From assembly GCA_963734665.1 (NCBI GenBank), contig CAVTIR010000010.1, positions 248,001 through 312,000 on the forward strand: a DNA stretch of 64,000 nucleotides, in the 5' to 3' direction. Numbering within the stretch: the first letter of the stretch is position 1; the number at the start of each line of letters is the position of its first letter. Made by a program: the position numbers and the translations under genes. The notes below the pieces were generated by a model. The model did not search any database. It saw nothing but the letters and a program-made list of their open reading frames with translations, and was not told the DNA's origin. Origin of the DNA: Trebonia sp963734665. GTDB taxonomy: Bacteria > Actinomycetota > Actinomycetes > Streptosporangiales > Streptosporangiaceae. Shown here piece by piece: positions 1 to 10,205 of the stretch.

Positions 1-967
1 CGCAGATGCCCGGCACGTCGGTGAGCCGGTCGCCGTTCATCACGTGGCAGGTCGAGGTGCCCATGATCGCGAGCATGTGACCCGGCGCGATGGCCTGGGC
101 GGCGGGGGCCGAGACATGCGCGTCGACGTTGCCGATGGCGACCGCGATGCCCTCGGGAAGCCCGGTGAGCGCGGCGCCCTGGGCGGTCAACGTGCCCGCG
201 CGGCTGCCGAGCGGTGAGAGCGGCACGCCGGCCAGCCGGGTCTGCGCGAAGTCGGCGAAGGCCGGGTTGAGCGCCTTGAGGTAGTCCTCCGACGGGTAGT
301 GCCCGTCCTGGTAAATCCCCTTATATCCGGCAGTGCAGGTGTTGCGCGTCTCGGTGCCGCAGAGCTGCCAGATGATCCAGTCTGCCGCCTCGATCCACCG
401 CTCGGTGCGCTGGTAGGTGTCCGGGTCCTCTTCGAGCAGCTGTAGTGCCTTGGCGAATTCCCACTCTGACGAGATCCGGCCGCCGTACCTGGCGATCCAT
501 TTCTCGTGGCGCGCGTGCGCGAGGTCGGTGATCCGGTCAGCCTGCGGCTGAGCCGCGTGGTGCTTCCACAGCTTGGGCCAGGCGTGCGGGCGGTCGCGCA
601 GCTCGGGAACCTCACACAGCGGCGTGCCGTCCCGCAGCACCGGCAGCACGGTGCAGGCCGTGAAGTCGGTGCCGATGCCAACCACAGCGGCCGGGTCCGC
701 CCCGGCGTCGCGCAGCGCCTCCAGGACCGCGGTGCTGAGAGCGGTTCGCCAGTCCGCCGGATCCTGAAGCGCCCAGTCGGGCGGGAGCGGCTGCCTGGTG
801 GGCGGCAGTGTCCGCTCGATCGCGCCGTGCGCGTACTCGCCCACCCCGGTGCCGAGCTCGGCGCCGTCGCTGGAGCGCACAACGACGGCGCGCGCCGAGA
901 GCGTGCCAAAGTCCACGCCCACAAGTAGGGAACTCTTTTCTTTCTGCCCTATGAGCGGAGCTGCCAC
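1..967 (-). CDS. araB: L-ribulokinase (AraB), FGGY carbohydrate kinase, C-terminus outside window
   Basis: Phosphorylates L-ribulose in cytoplasmic L-arabinose breakdown. About 322 codons are present and the 3' end runs off the window (family about 550). The frame opens with a GTG behind a GGGAGA ribosome site and soon shows VDFGTLSARAVVV, the ribulokinase version of the FGGY N-terminal phosphate-binding motif. It continues with GIGTDFTACTVLP and, near the window edge, IDAHVS-like NVDAHVSAP and MGTSTCHVM, the AraB-type ATP-domain signature. It is divergent from a LacI-type regulator, and two related palindromes lie between the genes, which suggests arabinose control. Substrate is assigned from motif similarity; other pentulose kinases are less likely. 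Confidence 0.88.
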   Translation of the reverse strand, partial: MAAPLIGQKEKSSLLVGVDFGTLSARAVVVRSSDGAELGTGVGEYAHGAIERTLPPTRQPLPPDWALQDPADWRTALSTAVLEALRDAGADPAAVVGIGTDFTACTVLPVLRDGTPLCEVPELRDRPHAWPKLWKHHAAQPQADRITDLAHARHEKWIARYGGRISSEWEFAKALQLLEEDPDTYQRTERWIEAADWIIWQLCGTETRNTCTAGYKGIYQDGHYPSEDYLKALNPAFADFAQTRLAGVPLSPLGSRAGTLTAQGAALTGLPEGIAVAIGNVDAHVSAPAAQAIAPGHMLAIMGTSTCHVMNGDRLTDVPGIC

Positions 968-1073
968 TTCGTCTCCCTTGACGGCCCGGCCGGGGGCTGC
1001 GGCCTCCGCCGATGTTTCGGCTGGATGTCGGCTTGGCGGCCGACGCCCGAGTCAACCGCCCACTGGCTCAGAT

Positions 1074-1087
1074 TGTTAACGTGCTCA
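1074..1087. promoter_or_regulatory. Putative LacI-family operator 1 (araB side)
   Basis: TGTTAACGTGCTCA is an imperfect palindrome with the central CG typical of LacI-family sites. Its first nine bases are identical to the operator at 1237. It lies 107 bp in front of the araB start. Confidence 0.5.
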
Positions 1088-1222
1088 AACTGGGGTGTCA
1101 ATACCTCCACTGTCATCTCATTACCCAGACGCTGACGCCACCCCGCTGACGGCTAGGAATTCTTTCCGTGTTGCCTGAGCTACGTATGTGCAGGAGAATG
1201 ACATGTGCAAGCGGCTAGTGAA

Positions 1223-1252
1223 TTGACAGGTGAATCTGTTAACGTTCACAAT
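1223..1252 (+). promoter_or_regulatory. Putative promoter with overlapping operator 2 (regulator side)
   Basis: TTGACA at 1223-1228 is followed after 16-18 bp by TTCACAAT as a weak -10. The palindrome TGTTAACGTTCACA (1237-1250) fills the spacer and -10, so a bound repressor would block the promoter. This fits autoregulation of the downstream LacI-type gene. Confidence 0.5.
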
Positions 1253-1371
1253 CGGGCTGCTGGGAGGCTGCCGGGCCGCGAGGCCGGGCGACCCCGGACA
1301 TGGACGCATGCCGGGCGATAGAGTGTTACACCAGCGAGACGGATCTACTCGATAATCAATTGGGGTACTAC

Positions 1372-2385
1372 GTGGTCAGACCCGCCAGGGAGCCGGCGAT
1401 GACCGACGTCGCCAAGTTGGCAGGCGTCTCGCACCAGACCGTCTCGCGGGTGCTCAACGACCACCCGAATGTGCGAGAGCAGACCAGGCTCCGGGTACAG
1501 GCGGCCATCAACGAGCTCGGCTACCGGCCGAACAAGGCGGCCCGCCTTCTCGTCACCGGGACATCCCAGGTCATCGGCGTGGTCTCCCGGTCGTCGACGC
1601 TGTTCGGGCCGGCCGCCACGCTCAGCTCCCTCGCGGAGGAGGCCGTCAGGCGCGGCTTCACGGTCAACGTGGAGAGCGTCCGGACGCTGGACCAAAAGCC
1701 GATCGCCGACGCGATCGGCCGTCACCTTGACCAGCGGGTCGCGGGCCTGGTTATCATCGCTCCGGTGGAGTCGGCCAACCACGCGATCGACGACATCCCC
1801 GAGGACATCCCGCTGGTGACCATCGACGGCGATCCCGCCAGGCCGACCGAGTTGGTGACCGTGGACCAGGAGGCCGGGGCGTACGCCGCGACAAGGCACC
1901 TGCTCGACGCCGGGCACTCAACCGTCTGGCACGTCTCCGGCCCCGATGACTGGTTCGACGCCCGCGGCCGCGTCGCCGGGTGGCGGCGGGCGCTGACCGA
2001 GGCCGGCGCGGAGATCCCGCCGCTCATGCCGGCGGACTGGCTCGCCGCGTCCGGCTACAGAAACGGCCAGATCCTGGCCAGGATGACCGATGTCACGGCG
2101 ATCTTCGCGGCCAACGACCACCTGGCCCTCGGCATCCTGCGCGCACTGCACGAGCGGGGCCGCCAGGTCCCTGTTGACGTCAGCGTGATCGGCTTCGACG
2201 ACGTGCCCGAGGCCGCGTACTACATCCCGCCCCTCACCACCGTTCGCCCCGACTTCGACGCGGTCGCCGCTGCCAGCATCGACCTGCTCCTCGCCCAGAT
2301 CACCTGCGGCCACCGCCTGGGCGACCGCCGCGTCCTCACCCCGACTTTGGTAACCCGGGAATCAGTAGCCCCGCCCCGCTCCTAA
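1372..2385 (+). CDS. LacI-family transcriptional regulator (probable arabinose regulator)
   Basis: About 337 residues, normal for the family. The N-terminus MTDVAKLAGVSHQTVSRVLN is the LacI helix-turn-helix, followed by the hinge region (NKAARLLVTGTSQVIGVV) and a periplasmic-binding-protein-like effector domain ending in VTRESVAPP. A GTG at 1372 and an ATG at 1399 are both possible starts; the upstream extension to 1300 lacks family-like sequence. The gene is divergent from araB, and matching palindromes in the shared 400-bp control region make araB the likely target. The ligand is inferred from that context, not read from the sequence. Confidence 0.9.
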   Translation: MVRPAREPAMTDVAKLAGVSHQTVSRVLNDHPNVREQTRLRVQAAINELGYRPNKAARLLVTGTSQVIGVVSRSSTLFGPAATLSSLAEEAVRRGFTVNVESVRTLDQKPIADAIGRHLDQRVAGLVIIAPVESANHAIDDIPEDIPLVTIDGDPARPTELVTVDQEAGAYAATRHLLDAGHSTVWHVSGPDDWFDARGRVAGWRRALTEAGAEIPPLMPADWLAASGYRNGQILARMTDVTAIFAANDHLALGILRALHERGRQVPVDVSVIGFDDVPEAAYYIPPLTTVRPDFDAVAAASIDLLLAQITCGHRLGDRRVLTPTLVTRESVAPPRS

Positions 2386-2413
2386 CCGCCAGGACCTGAC
2401 CATGAGAAGCCAT

Positions 2414-2450
2414 CGCGGGCTGGTGCGATCTCCGCTCGCACCAGCCCGCG
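2414..2450. terminator. Bidirectional terminator hairpin
   Basis: A perfect 15-bp stem (2414-2428 with 2436-2450) closes a 7-nt loop between two convergent genes. A TTTT tract follows at 2460-2463 on the plus strand. It most likely ends both the LacI-type gene and pckA. Confidence 0.8.
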
Positions 2451-2467
2451 ACTACCTGGTTTTAAGA

Positions 2468-4300
2468 TCAGTCGCCGAGTGCCTCCGCGACGCGACGGTG
2501 GGCCGCCCAGATCTCCTCCGGAAGGTTAGCGAACTGCTCTAGGTGCGCCTGGCGGAAGCCGATCTCCTGCCTCCACCGGTCGACGTCGATGGTGAGCAGC
2601 TTGTCGAGGTCGGCCGGGTCGATCTCGAGCCCGTCGAGGTTGAGTTCCGACTTGGCCGGCAGGATGCCAACCGGCGTCGGAACACCGGAGACGTCACCGT
2701 CGCGCAGCTGCATCAGCCACAGCAGGGCGCGCAGGTTTTCCCGGTAGCCGGGCCACAGGAAGTGCCCGTCGGAGGCGTCCCGCTGGAACCAGTTGACATG
2801 CGCGAAGATGGGCTTCGAAGTGCACTGGCCGATAATGGAAAGCCAGTGCGCCGCGTACGGGCCCTCGGGGTAGGACATGAAGGGGCGCATCGACATCGGG
2901 TCGTAGCGGAGCTGGCCGTCGAGGCCGTCGGCGGCGAAGGTCGCCTCCGCGCCCAGCGTCAGCCCGTCGTAGACGCCCTCCGCGACATCGCGAATCGCCC
3001 TGATCAGCGGCTCGCGGTCGCTGGTCCGGCCGCCGAAGATGATGCCGTCGATCGGCACGCCGGCGGGCTCGTTGTAGTCCTTGGCGATGTTCGGGACGTT
3101 CGTCAGGCTGGTGGTGAACCGCGCGTTAGGGTGCGACCACGGGTCGTTCGCCTCGGCCGGGGAGCGGTCGGCGATCGGGTTGCCCTTCCAGTCCAGCCAG
3201 CCGTCGAGTTCGGCGGGCGGTTCCGGGGTGCGGCCCTCGAACCAGACTTCCTGGGTCTTCTCGTTGTAGCCGACGTTCGTGAAGATCGCCCCGGTGCCGG
3301 GCATGATCGATTCGATCCCGGTCGGGTTGGTCTTCTCGTTGGTGTCCTTGGCGACGCCGAAGACGCCGTTCTCCGGATTCATGCCGTAAAGGCGCCCGTC
3401 GGAGCCGACCCACATCCAGGCGATGTCGTCCCCGTAGAACTCGACGTGGTACCGGTCGCCGAGGGCGTCGGGAGAGAGCGTCATGGCGAGGTTGGTCTTC
3501 CCTGAAGCAGAAGGGAAGCCGCCCGCGATGTGCCACTTCTTGCCGGTCACCCGGTCGGTGATGGCGAGCAGCATGAACTGCTCGCCGAGGAACTTGCCCG
3601 AGGACCAGCCGTCGTAGGATGCCTGGCGCAGGCCGTGCGCGATCTTGCCGAGCAGCGCGTTGCCGCCGTAGGACGAGCCGAAGTGCAGGATTGTCCGCTC
3701 GTCGGCCACCGTCACGAAGTACCGCTTGTCCTCCGGCGTCCCGTGGCCGAGGTTCTCCAGGTCGCCGGTCACGTGCACGGCCCGGACGAAGCTGGTGGGG
3801 TCGCCCAGGTTGTTGATGAATTCCACGCTGACTCGGGCCATGCGGATCATCTGCAGCACGACAGACCGGTTGTCGGTCAGCTGCACGCCGGCCGCGTACG
3901 CCTCGAGCGGCGACCCGGGCGGGGACATGAGGTACGGGATGACGTACATGGTCTTGCCCGCCGACGCGCCGGTCATCAGCCCGGTGAGCTTCTCTTTCAT
4001 CTCGGACGCCGGGTACCAGTTGTTGTAGACGCCCTTGTCGGCCGGGTCGCTCGTCGCGACGATCGTGCGCTCTTCCGAGCGCGCGGTGTCCTTGTAGTAG
4101 CTGCGGGAGTAGTAGAGGCCTTCGCCCGCCGGCAGGATCTCGCCGGCTTCCAAGGCTTCCTTGAGCAACCGGGTGTCGTCGTCGGCGCTGACGACCTCGA
4201 TGTTGGCCGCGCCAGTGATCTCGGCCCAGTAGCGAACGTACTCCCGCACGTGGTCGTTTTTCAGGTAGGCGGCTTCCAAGATGGCATCAACGTCGGCCAC
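2468..4300 (-). CDS. pckA: Phosphoenolpyruvate carboxykinase (GTP)
   Basis: Interconverts oxaloacetate and PEP with GTP/GDP in gluconeogenesis; cytosolic. 610 residues match the GTP-type family in length. Visible motifs are the P-loop-like FPSASGKTNLAM (about residues 260-271), the metal-binding kinase-2 motif VEFYGDDIAWM, and NWFQRDASDGHFLWPG near the C-terminus. The GTG start follows AGAGGA at good spacing. The odd point is Ser in the P-loop where most GTP-type enzymes have the reactive Cys (FPSACGKTN). A perfect Rex operator lies upstream at 4557-4574, suggesting redox control. A perfect hairpin follows the stop. Confidence 0.95.
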   Translation of the reverse strand: MADVDAILEAAYLKNDHVREYVRYWAEITGAANIEVVSADDDTRLLKEALEAGEILPAGEGLYYSRSYYKDTARSEERTIVATSDPADKGVYNNWYPASEMKEKLTGLMTGASAGKTMYVIPYLMSPPGSPLEAYAAGVQLTDNRSVVLQMIRMARVSVEFINNLGDPTSFVRAVHVTGDLENLGHGTPEDKRYFVTVADERTILHFGSSYGGNALLGKIAHGLRQASYDGWSSGKFLGEQFMLLAITDRVTGKKWHIAGGFPSASGKTNLAMTLSPDALGDRYHVEFYGDDIAWMWVGSDGRLYGMNPENGVFGVAKDTNEKTNPTGIESIMPGTGAIFTNVGYNEKTQEVWFEGRTPEPPAELDGWLDWKGNPIADRSPAEANDPWSHPNARFTTSLTNVPNIAKDYNEPAGVPIDGIIFGGRTSDREPLIRAIRDVAEGVYDGLTLGAEATFAADGLDGQLRYDPMSMRPFMSYPEGPYAAHWLSIIGQCTSKPIFAHVNWFQRDASDGHFLWPGYRENLRALLWLMQLRDGDVSGVPTPVGILPAKSELNLDGLEIDPADLDKLLTIDVDRWRQEIGFRQAHLEQFANLPEEIWAAHRRVAEALGD

Positions 4301-4556
4301 GTACTTGGTCCTCTCGGTTCGTCAAGCCCGTTCGCTTGAGAAGTTGGCGATTTATTCATCTTGACAGTCGAACGCTCACTCTTGCAGTCCTGGATCTATC
4401 ACGCTCATCACATCTTCAGTAACGCAGAGTATTCATGACATGTCCCCTGGGAGTCCCTCAAGCTCGTGGGGTACGGCCGCCGCTTTGGTCTAGGCCAGCC
4501 GGGGTGAGCTGGCATAACGTGATTTGCACTACATCGGCGGCGGTCGTGGGGCCCAC

Positions 4557-4574
4557 TTGTGAACAATTTCACAA
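4557..4574. promoter_or_regulatory. Rex (redox repressor) operator
   Basis: TTGTGAACAATTTCACAA is a perfect palindrome (arms TTGTGAA/TTCACAA, 4-nt centre; extended arms 4556-4575) matching the known Rex consensus. It is 16 bp past the acyltransferase stop and about 257 bp before the pckA start, so pckA is the likely target. Rex represses when NADH is low. Confidence 0.8.
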
Positions 4575-4589
4575 GGAAACGGTCTCGCG

Positions 4590-6725
4590 TCACGCCCTCG
4601 ACAGGGTCTTGCTCACCGTGAGAAGGCGATTCTCGAGGTAGGGCGCCATGGTGAGCGCGTAGGTGCTCGTCAGATGGTGGTTATCCTGATAAACGAGGAC
4701 ATTTCCTACCACGGGCGGGCAGTTGACCGGCCCGCAGATCAGCGGATCCATGTCGATCAGCGGAACCTTGCCTGCCGCCGCCTGCGTGGCGTACACCGTG
4801 GGCACATCCGGCGTGACCGCCTTGGCCCTCGGCACGGTGCACTTGGCCGCCGAGTACTTGCTGAGGCAAGCCGGCACGTTCACTCCAACGTCCGGCGATT
4901 CCTCGATGGCGATAACCGAAATGCCGCTAGCTTCTAGCTCTTTCCAGTAAGAGGCCATGCCGGAACCAATGTCCGCCTGCGCCGCCGCCCCGCCCGCTGG
5001 GTGCCGCGTCGTGGCCAGGCCGGGATAGTCGCTGGTGATCACGACGTTTGGCCTGATGCTCGTTTTCAGGTCGTGCACCACGGCGGCACCCCAGGCGTGG
5101 CATGGCGTGTAAGGGCCGCCCGTGTCCGGGGTGATCATCATCGTCGAGCTCAGCGGGCAGACGGCATGCAGGTCGGTGACCAGCTTCCAGTGCCGTTCGG
5201 CTGCGATCTTCTGGAGCGGGGTGAACCAGTCGCCGGCCATCGAGTCGCCGACCAGCGCGACGGTCAGCACCGGGTGCGACGTGTCCCCGTACACGCACTC
5301 CTTGGGCGTGGCCGAGCTCTCGGCGACCAGGCAGCCTTGCTGCCAGTACGTGGGGAGCTTGATCGCGGTCGGCTGCGGAAGGACAGGCTCCGGCCTGACC
5401 TGGTGCGCTGCCGCGGTGAGCGCGGCGGCGCCCGGGTAGTTCGGCCCGAGATGGCCGTTCCACGGCGTCGGCTCCGCGGCGATGTAGAGCGACACAAGGA
5501 GGACGGGCACGACGGCCGCGAGCGCCGTCGAGACGGATCGCCAGCCGTGCCCGGAGAGCAGGGAAGCGGTCCGCACCTTGTCCTCGACCCAGACCTTGGT
5601 CAGCCAGGCGAGGACGACGGAAAGAGCGACGATGGCTAGGCCGGAGCGCACGCCGACCGGGTGGCCACGCCACGCGGTCCACAAGACGATGATCGGCCAG
5701 TGCCACAGGTACAGCGAGTAGGAGATGCCCCCGATGAACACCATCGGCCTGGCCGAGGTCAGCTTCGACGGTCCGAACCTGGCCGCGCCCGAGCCGCCGA
5801 GGATCAGCGCCGCGGCACCGCCGGCCGGCAGCAGGGCCAGGACACCGGGAAAGGCGTTGGTGCCGCTCAGCACGAACGCCGACGCGATCACCAGGCCAAG
5901 CCCGGCCCAGCCGAGCGGACCGAAGCGACCGATTCGCTGGCGCAGCCGCGCGGGAAGCAGTGCGAGCAGGCCGCCGAGCCCGAGTTCCCAGATCCTGGTC
6001 GTCGTCACGAAGTAAGCGCCCGCCGGGTTGGCATGCGTGTAGTAGACCGAGTACCAGAGCGAGCCGGCGACCACCGTGCCCGCCAGGAACAGGGCCACGC
6101 GGTGCCCACGGGCCCGCCTTTCCTCCGGACGGCGCGCCGTCAGCGCCACGAGCGCCGCGAGCAGGAACAGCAGCGGCCAGCCTAGGTAGAACTGCTCCTC
6201 CACCGACAGCGACCAGAAGTGCTGCACCGGGCTCGCCGCGCTGCTCGCCTGGAGGTAATTGACCGAGTCCGACGCCAGCTGCCAGTTCTGGAAGTAGAGC
6301 GCGCTCGCCCTGATCTGGGAGGCGGTGTCCGCCAGCTGCGTCGCGGGGAGGACGAACCGCGATGCAATCCACGTCACGGTCAGCACCAGCGCCGCCGCCG
6401 GCACGAGCCGCTTGGCCCGCCGCCCCCAGAAGTCGAGCAGGGCGACCTTGCCGGTCTTGTGGTACTCGCGCAGCAGGTGGCCGGTGATCAGGAACCCGGA
6501 GATCACGAAGAAGACGTCCACGCCGGCGAACCCGCCCGGCAGCAGCGACGGGTACAGGTGGTAGACGACCACCATGCCCACGGCCAGCGCTCGCATCCCC
6601 TGGATATCGGGCCGGAACCCCCGCTGCCTCGGCTTCTCCCTGGGAGTCTCCTCGGGCCGCCCCCCGGCGCGGCCGACGGCGGTTTCCTGCTGCTCTTGCT
6701 GCTGCGGCGGCTCTGTCTCCTCCAC
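4590..6725 (-). CDS. OafA/YrhL-type membrane acyltransferase with C-terminal SGNH domain
   Basis: Likely O-acetylates a cell-surface glycan. The N-terminal acyltransferase-3 domain starts at MRALAVGMVVVYHL (catalytic-type His), with FFVISGFLI, FWSLSVEEQFYL and about ten hydrophobic segments. After the last membrane helix an extracellular SGNH hydrolase-like domain shows VALVGDSMAGDW and a C-terminal DNHH, the Ser and Asp/His of the family. About 711 residues from the GTG chosen here. The start is uncertain because the frame is open to 6950, but the extra N-terminus looks non-coding and no ribosome site stands out. The acceptor glycan is unknown. Confidence 0.85.
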   Translation of the reverse strand: MEETEPPQQQEQQETAVGRAGGRPEETPREKPRQRGFRPDIQGMRALAVGMVVVYHLYPSLLPGGFAGVDVFFVISGFLITGHLLREYHKTGKVALLDFWGRRAKRLVPAAALVLTVTWIASRFVLPATQLADTASQIRASALYFQNWQLASDSVNYLQASSAASPVQHFWSLSVEEQFYLGWPLLFLLAALVALTARRPEERRARGHRVALFLAGTVVAGSLWYSVYYTHANPAGAYFVTTTRIWELGLGGLLALLPARLRQRIGRFGPLGWAGLGLVIASAFVLSGTNAFPGVLALLPAGGAAALILGGSGAARFGPSKLTSARPMVFIGGISYSLYLWHWPIIVLWTAWRGHPVGVRSGLAIVALSVVLAWLTKVWVEDKVRTASLLSGHGWRSVSTALAAVVPVLLVSLYIAAEPTPWNGHLGPNYPGAAALTAAAHQVRPEPVLPQPTAIKLPTYWQQGCLVAESSATPKECVYGDTSHPVLTVALVGDSMAGDWFTPLQKIAAERHWKLVTDLHAVCPLSSTMMITPDTGGPYTPCHAWGAAVVHDLKTSIRPNVVITSDYPGLATTRHPAGGAAAQADIGSGMASYWKELEASGISVIAIEESPDVGVNVPACLSKYSAAKCTVPRAKAVTPDVPTVYATQAAAGKVPLIDMDPLICGPVNCPPVVGNVLVYQDNHHLTSTYALTMAPYLENRLLTVSKTLSRA

Positions 6726-7097
6726 GCTCAAAAGTTCGCAGGACCTCCGATCGACACGAGGACAAGGGCCAGATTCTTTAGAACATATAAACTTACGCCC
6801 GGGGTCGCAGCTCTTCCGGCAGAGTGACGGGCTGCACGTGCGACTTTCCCGGACGAAACCGGCCAAACCTTCACCAAGTGAAGAGCAGTCGGTCAGCGGC
6901 GGAGGTCCCCGCCCCCCATGCAGGTCCCGGCTACTTTCCCCACGAATCATCCCGAACGGTCGAGCTCTTTCATCCTGCCCTTCGCCCTGAAAGTCTGCCT
7001 GGTCAGGATAATCAGGATGAAAGAGCTTGCAGTGCTCCGCCCGATTCCCCCACCCGTCTTGCCATCGCGGGCAGGGCCAGAACCCCGGCCCCGATCG
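6726..7097. other. Intergenic, no gene seen
   Basis: About 370 bases hold only the disputed upstream extension of the acyltransferase and the 3' flank of coxL. A CTTTCATCCTG...CAGGATGAAAG inverted repeat (around 6968-6978 and 7014-7024) could form a terminator-like hairpin between these two minus-strand genes. Confidence 0.4.
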
Positions 7098-9442
7098 TCA
7101 GCTGGCCGACAGGTCCGTCCGGACGGGGCGGCCCTGGATGGCGAGCCACACGTTGGCCGGCGTCAGGGGCATGTCCGCGTGCGTCACGCCGAACGGGGCG
7201 AGCGCGTCCACGACCGAGTTGACCACGGCGGGCGGCGAACCCACGGTGGCCGACTCGCCAATGCCCTTGGCGCCGACGGGGTGATGCGGGGACGGCGTGA
7301 CGGTCGCGCCGAGTTCCGGCGAGGGGCACTCAAGCGACGTGGGCAGCAGGTAGTCCATGAACGAACCGCCCAGGCAGTTGCCGATCTCGTCGAACGAGAT
7401 GACCTGCATCAGGGCGATGCCGATGCCGTCGGCCAGGCCGCGGTGCACCTGCCCCTCGACGATCATCGGGTTGATACGGACGCCGCAGTCGTCGACCGCG
7501 ATGAACCGGCGGACCTTGACCTCGCCCGTGCCGGGGTCCACGTCGGTGACGCAGATGTAGGCGCCGAAGGGGAACGTCAGGTTCGGCGGGTTGTAGACCG
7601 CGGACGCGTCCAGGTGGCCTTCGACTCCGGCCGGCAGCTCGAGCGTCGAGTGCGCGGCCTTCGCGATCTGCGCGATGTCCAGGGCCTGCTCGGGGTCGCC
7701 GCGCACGCGCCACTTGCCGTCGAGCCACTCAAGGTCGTCCGCGTCGACTTCGAGCATGGCCGAGGCCACCAGCCGGGCCCGTTCGCGGACCTTTCTTGCG
7801 GCGACGACGGCCGCGGCACCGGACACCGGCGTGGACCGCGATCCGTAGGTGCCAAGGCCGAACGGCGTCCTGTCCGTGTCGCCGTGCACGACGTCGACGT
7901 CATCGGGGGACAGGCCGAGTTCATGCGCTACCAGCTGCGCGAAGGTGGTCTCGTGTCCCTGGCCCTGGGTTTGCACCGAGATGGCGAGCACCGCCTTGCC
8001 CGTGGGGTGCACCCGGAGGTCGGCCCCGTCGGCCATGCCCAGGCCCATGATGTCCATGTGGCCGCGCGGGCCGGCCCCCACGCCCTCGGTGAAGAAACTC
8101 AGCCCGATGCCCATGTACTCGCCGCGGGCGCGCCGCTCCGCTTGCTCGCGGCGCAGCTCGTCGTAGTTCGCCATGTCCAGGGCCAGCTGGAGCGCCCTCG
8201 GGTAGTCACCGGAGTCGTACTGCCAGCCGGTCGGGCACGTGTAGGGGAACTGCTCGGGGCGCAGCAGGTTGCGCATCCGCAACTCCGCCGGGTCCGTGCC
8301 TAGCTCGCGGGCCAGCATGTCCGTGAGCCGCTCGACCAGGTACACGGCCTCGGTGATGCGGAAGGAGCAGGAGTAGGCGACGCCGCCCGGCGCCTTGTTC
8401 GTGTACACGCCGGTGACCTCGCAGTACGCCGCCTGCGTCTGGTAGGAACCGGTGAAGATGTGAAAGAAGCCCGCCGGGAACTTGGACGGCTGCGCGACCG
8501 CGTTGAACGCGCCGTGATCGGCGAGCACCCGGGCGCGCAGCCCGAGGATCACGCCGTCCGCGGTCGCGGCGATCTCGCCGTGCATGTGGTAGTCGCGGGC
8601 GAACGCGGTGGACATCAGGTTCTCCGACCTGTCCTCCACCCATTTCACCGGGCGCCCGGTCGCCATCGACGCGGCGATCGCGGCGACGTACCCCGGGTAG
8701 ATGGGAACCTTGGCGCCGAAGCCTCCGCCCAGGTCGGGCGATACGATCCGGATCCTGTGCTCGGGAAGCCCGGTCAGCGCCGCGTAGAACATGCGATGGG
8801 CGTGCGGGGCCTGGCTGGTCGACCAGACGGTCAGCTTGCCGCTGACCGCGTCGTAGTCGGCGATCGCGCCGCAGGTCTCGAGGGGCGCGGGGTGCGAGCG
8901 CGGGTAGACCATGTCGCAGCCGACGACCACGTCCGCGGCGGCGAATACCGCGTCGGTGGCCGCCTTGTCCCCCGCCGCCCAGTCGAAGATGTGGTTGCCA
9001 CCAGGCAGGTCATCGCGGACCACGGGCGCACCGGGGTCGAGCGCGGTCAGCGCGTCGATCAGCGGTGGCAGCGGCTCGTAGTCGACGCTGATCAGCTCAA
9101 GCGCGTCCCGCGCCGCGTACCGGTCCGTCGCCACCACGAACGCGATCTCCTGGCCCTGGAAGCGCACCTTGTCGGTGGCGAGTACCGCTTGCACGTCGCC
9201 GAAGAGCGTGGGCATCCACGCCATGCCGCGCTCGGCCAGGTCCTCGCCGGTGAGCACGGCCACGACGCTCGGGTGGGCGCGGGCGGCGCTGGCATCGACC
9301 GAGATGATCCTGCCGTGCGCGAGCGGGCTGCGCAGGATCGCGCCGTGCAGCATGCCGGGCAGCGTGATGTCGTCGACGAACTTCCCCTGCCCCCTGATGA
9401 ACCGCGCGTCCTCCTTGCGGGGAATCGGCCCGTAAGCGTGGC

Positions 9443-9446
<4 letters not shown>
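7098..9446 (-). CDS. coxL: Form I aerobic CO dehydrogenase large (Mo-Cu) subunit, copy 1
   Basis: Molybdopterin-binding catalytic subunit that oxidises CO with water to CO2. 782 residues, normal length. It carries AYSCSFR (Cys about residue 360), the AYxCSFR signature of form I CODH in which Cys binds copper; also PDLGGGFGAK and the C-terminal GAKGIGE with the catalytic-type Glu. It begins in an ATGA overlap with the small subunit (9443-9446), so the order is M, repeat ORF, S, L. The signature has Ser at the variable position where the second copy has Arg. Another xanthine-oxidase family substrate is possible but less likely given the motif. Confidence 0.88.
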
Positions 9447-9972
<526 letters not shown>

Positions 9973-9976
<4 letters not shown>

Positions 9977-10191
9977 AGTGCCGACCTCACAATGCCGAAC
10001 TCACTGGCCGACCTCACGGTGCCGAACTTACGGGCCGAACTACGGGCCGAACTCACAATGCCGAACTTACGAGCTGACCTCACGGTGCGGAACTTACGGG
10101 CCGAACCCACAATGCCGAACTCACGGGCCGACCTCACAATGCCGAACTTACGGGCTGACCTCACGGTGCGGAACTCACGGGCTGACCTCAC
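9973..10191 (-). CDS. 72-residue repeat ORF coupled between coxM and coxS
   Basis: The ORF lies exactly between coxM and coxS. Its GTG overlaps the coxM stop (GTGA, 10188-10191) and its TGA overlaps the coxS ATG (ATGA, 9973-9976). It is built from about seven 9-residue units of consensus V-R-S-A-R-(K/E)-F-(G/R)-(I/T), giving a strongly basic peptide. There is no known domain. It may be a real coupled protein, or a minisatellite whose 27-bp unit keeps a frame open by length. The perfect overlaps on both sides are what favours translation. Function unknown. Confidence 0.5.
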
Positions 10192-10205
10192 GGTGCGGAA
10201 CTTAT
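9976..10205. repeat. 27-bp minisatellite, about 7 copies plus partial units
   Basis: Minus-strand units resemble GTGAGGTCAGCCCGTAAGTT plus a variable GGCATT/CGCACC end; one unit is enlarged by internal duplication. The end of coxM already reads into the first unit, so the array probably replaced or extended the original coxM-coxS junction. Confidence 0.92.

Noticed and set aside
2543..3505. 320-codon plus frame opposite pckA
   Set aside because: Antisense shadow of pckA.
4927..6765. 612-codon minus frame over the acyltransferase
   Set aside because: Shadow frame of the true acyltransferase, Arg/Ala-rich with no motifs.
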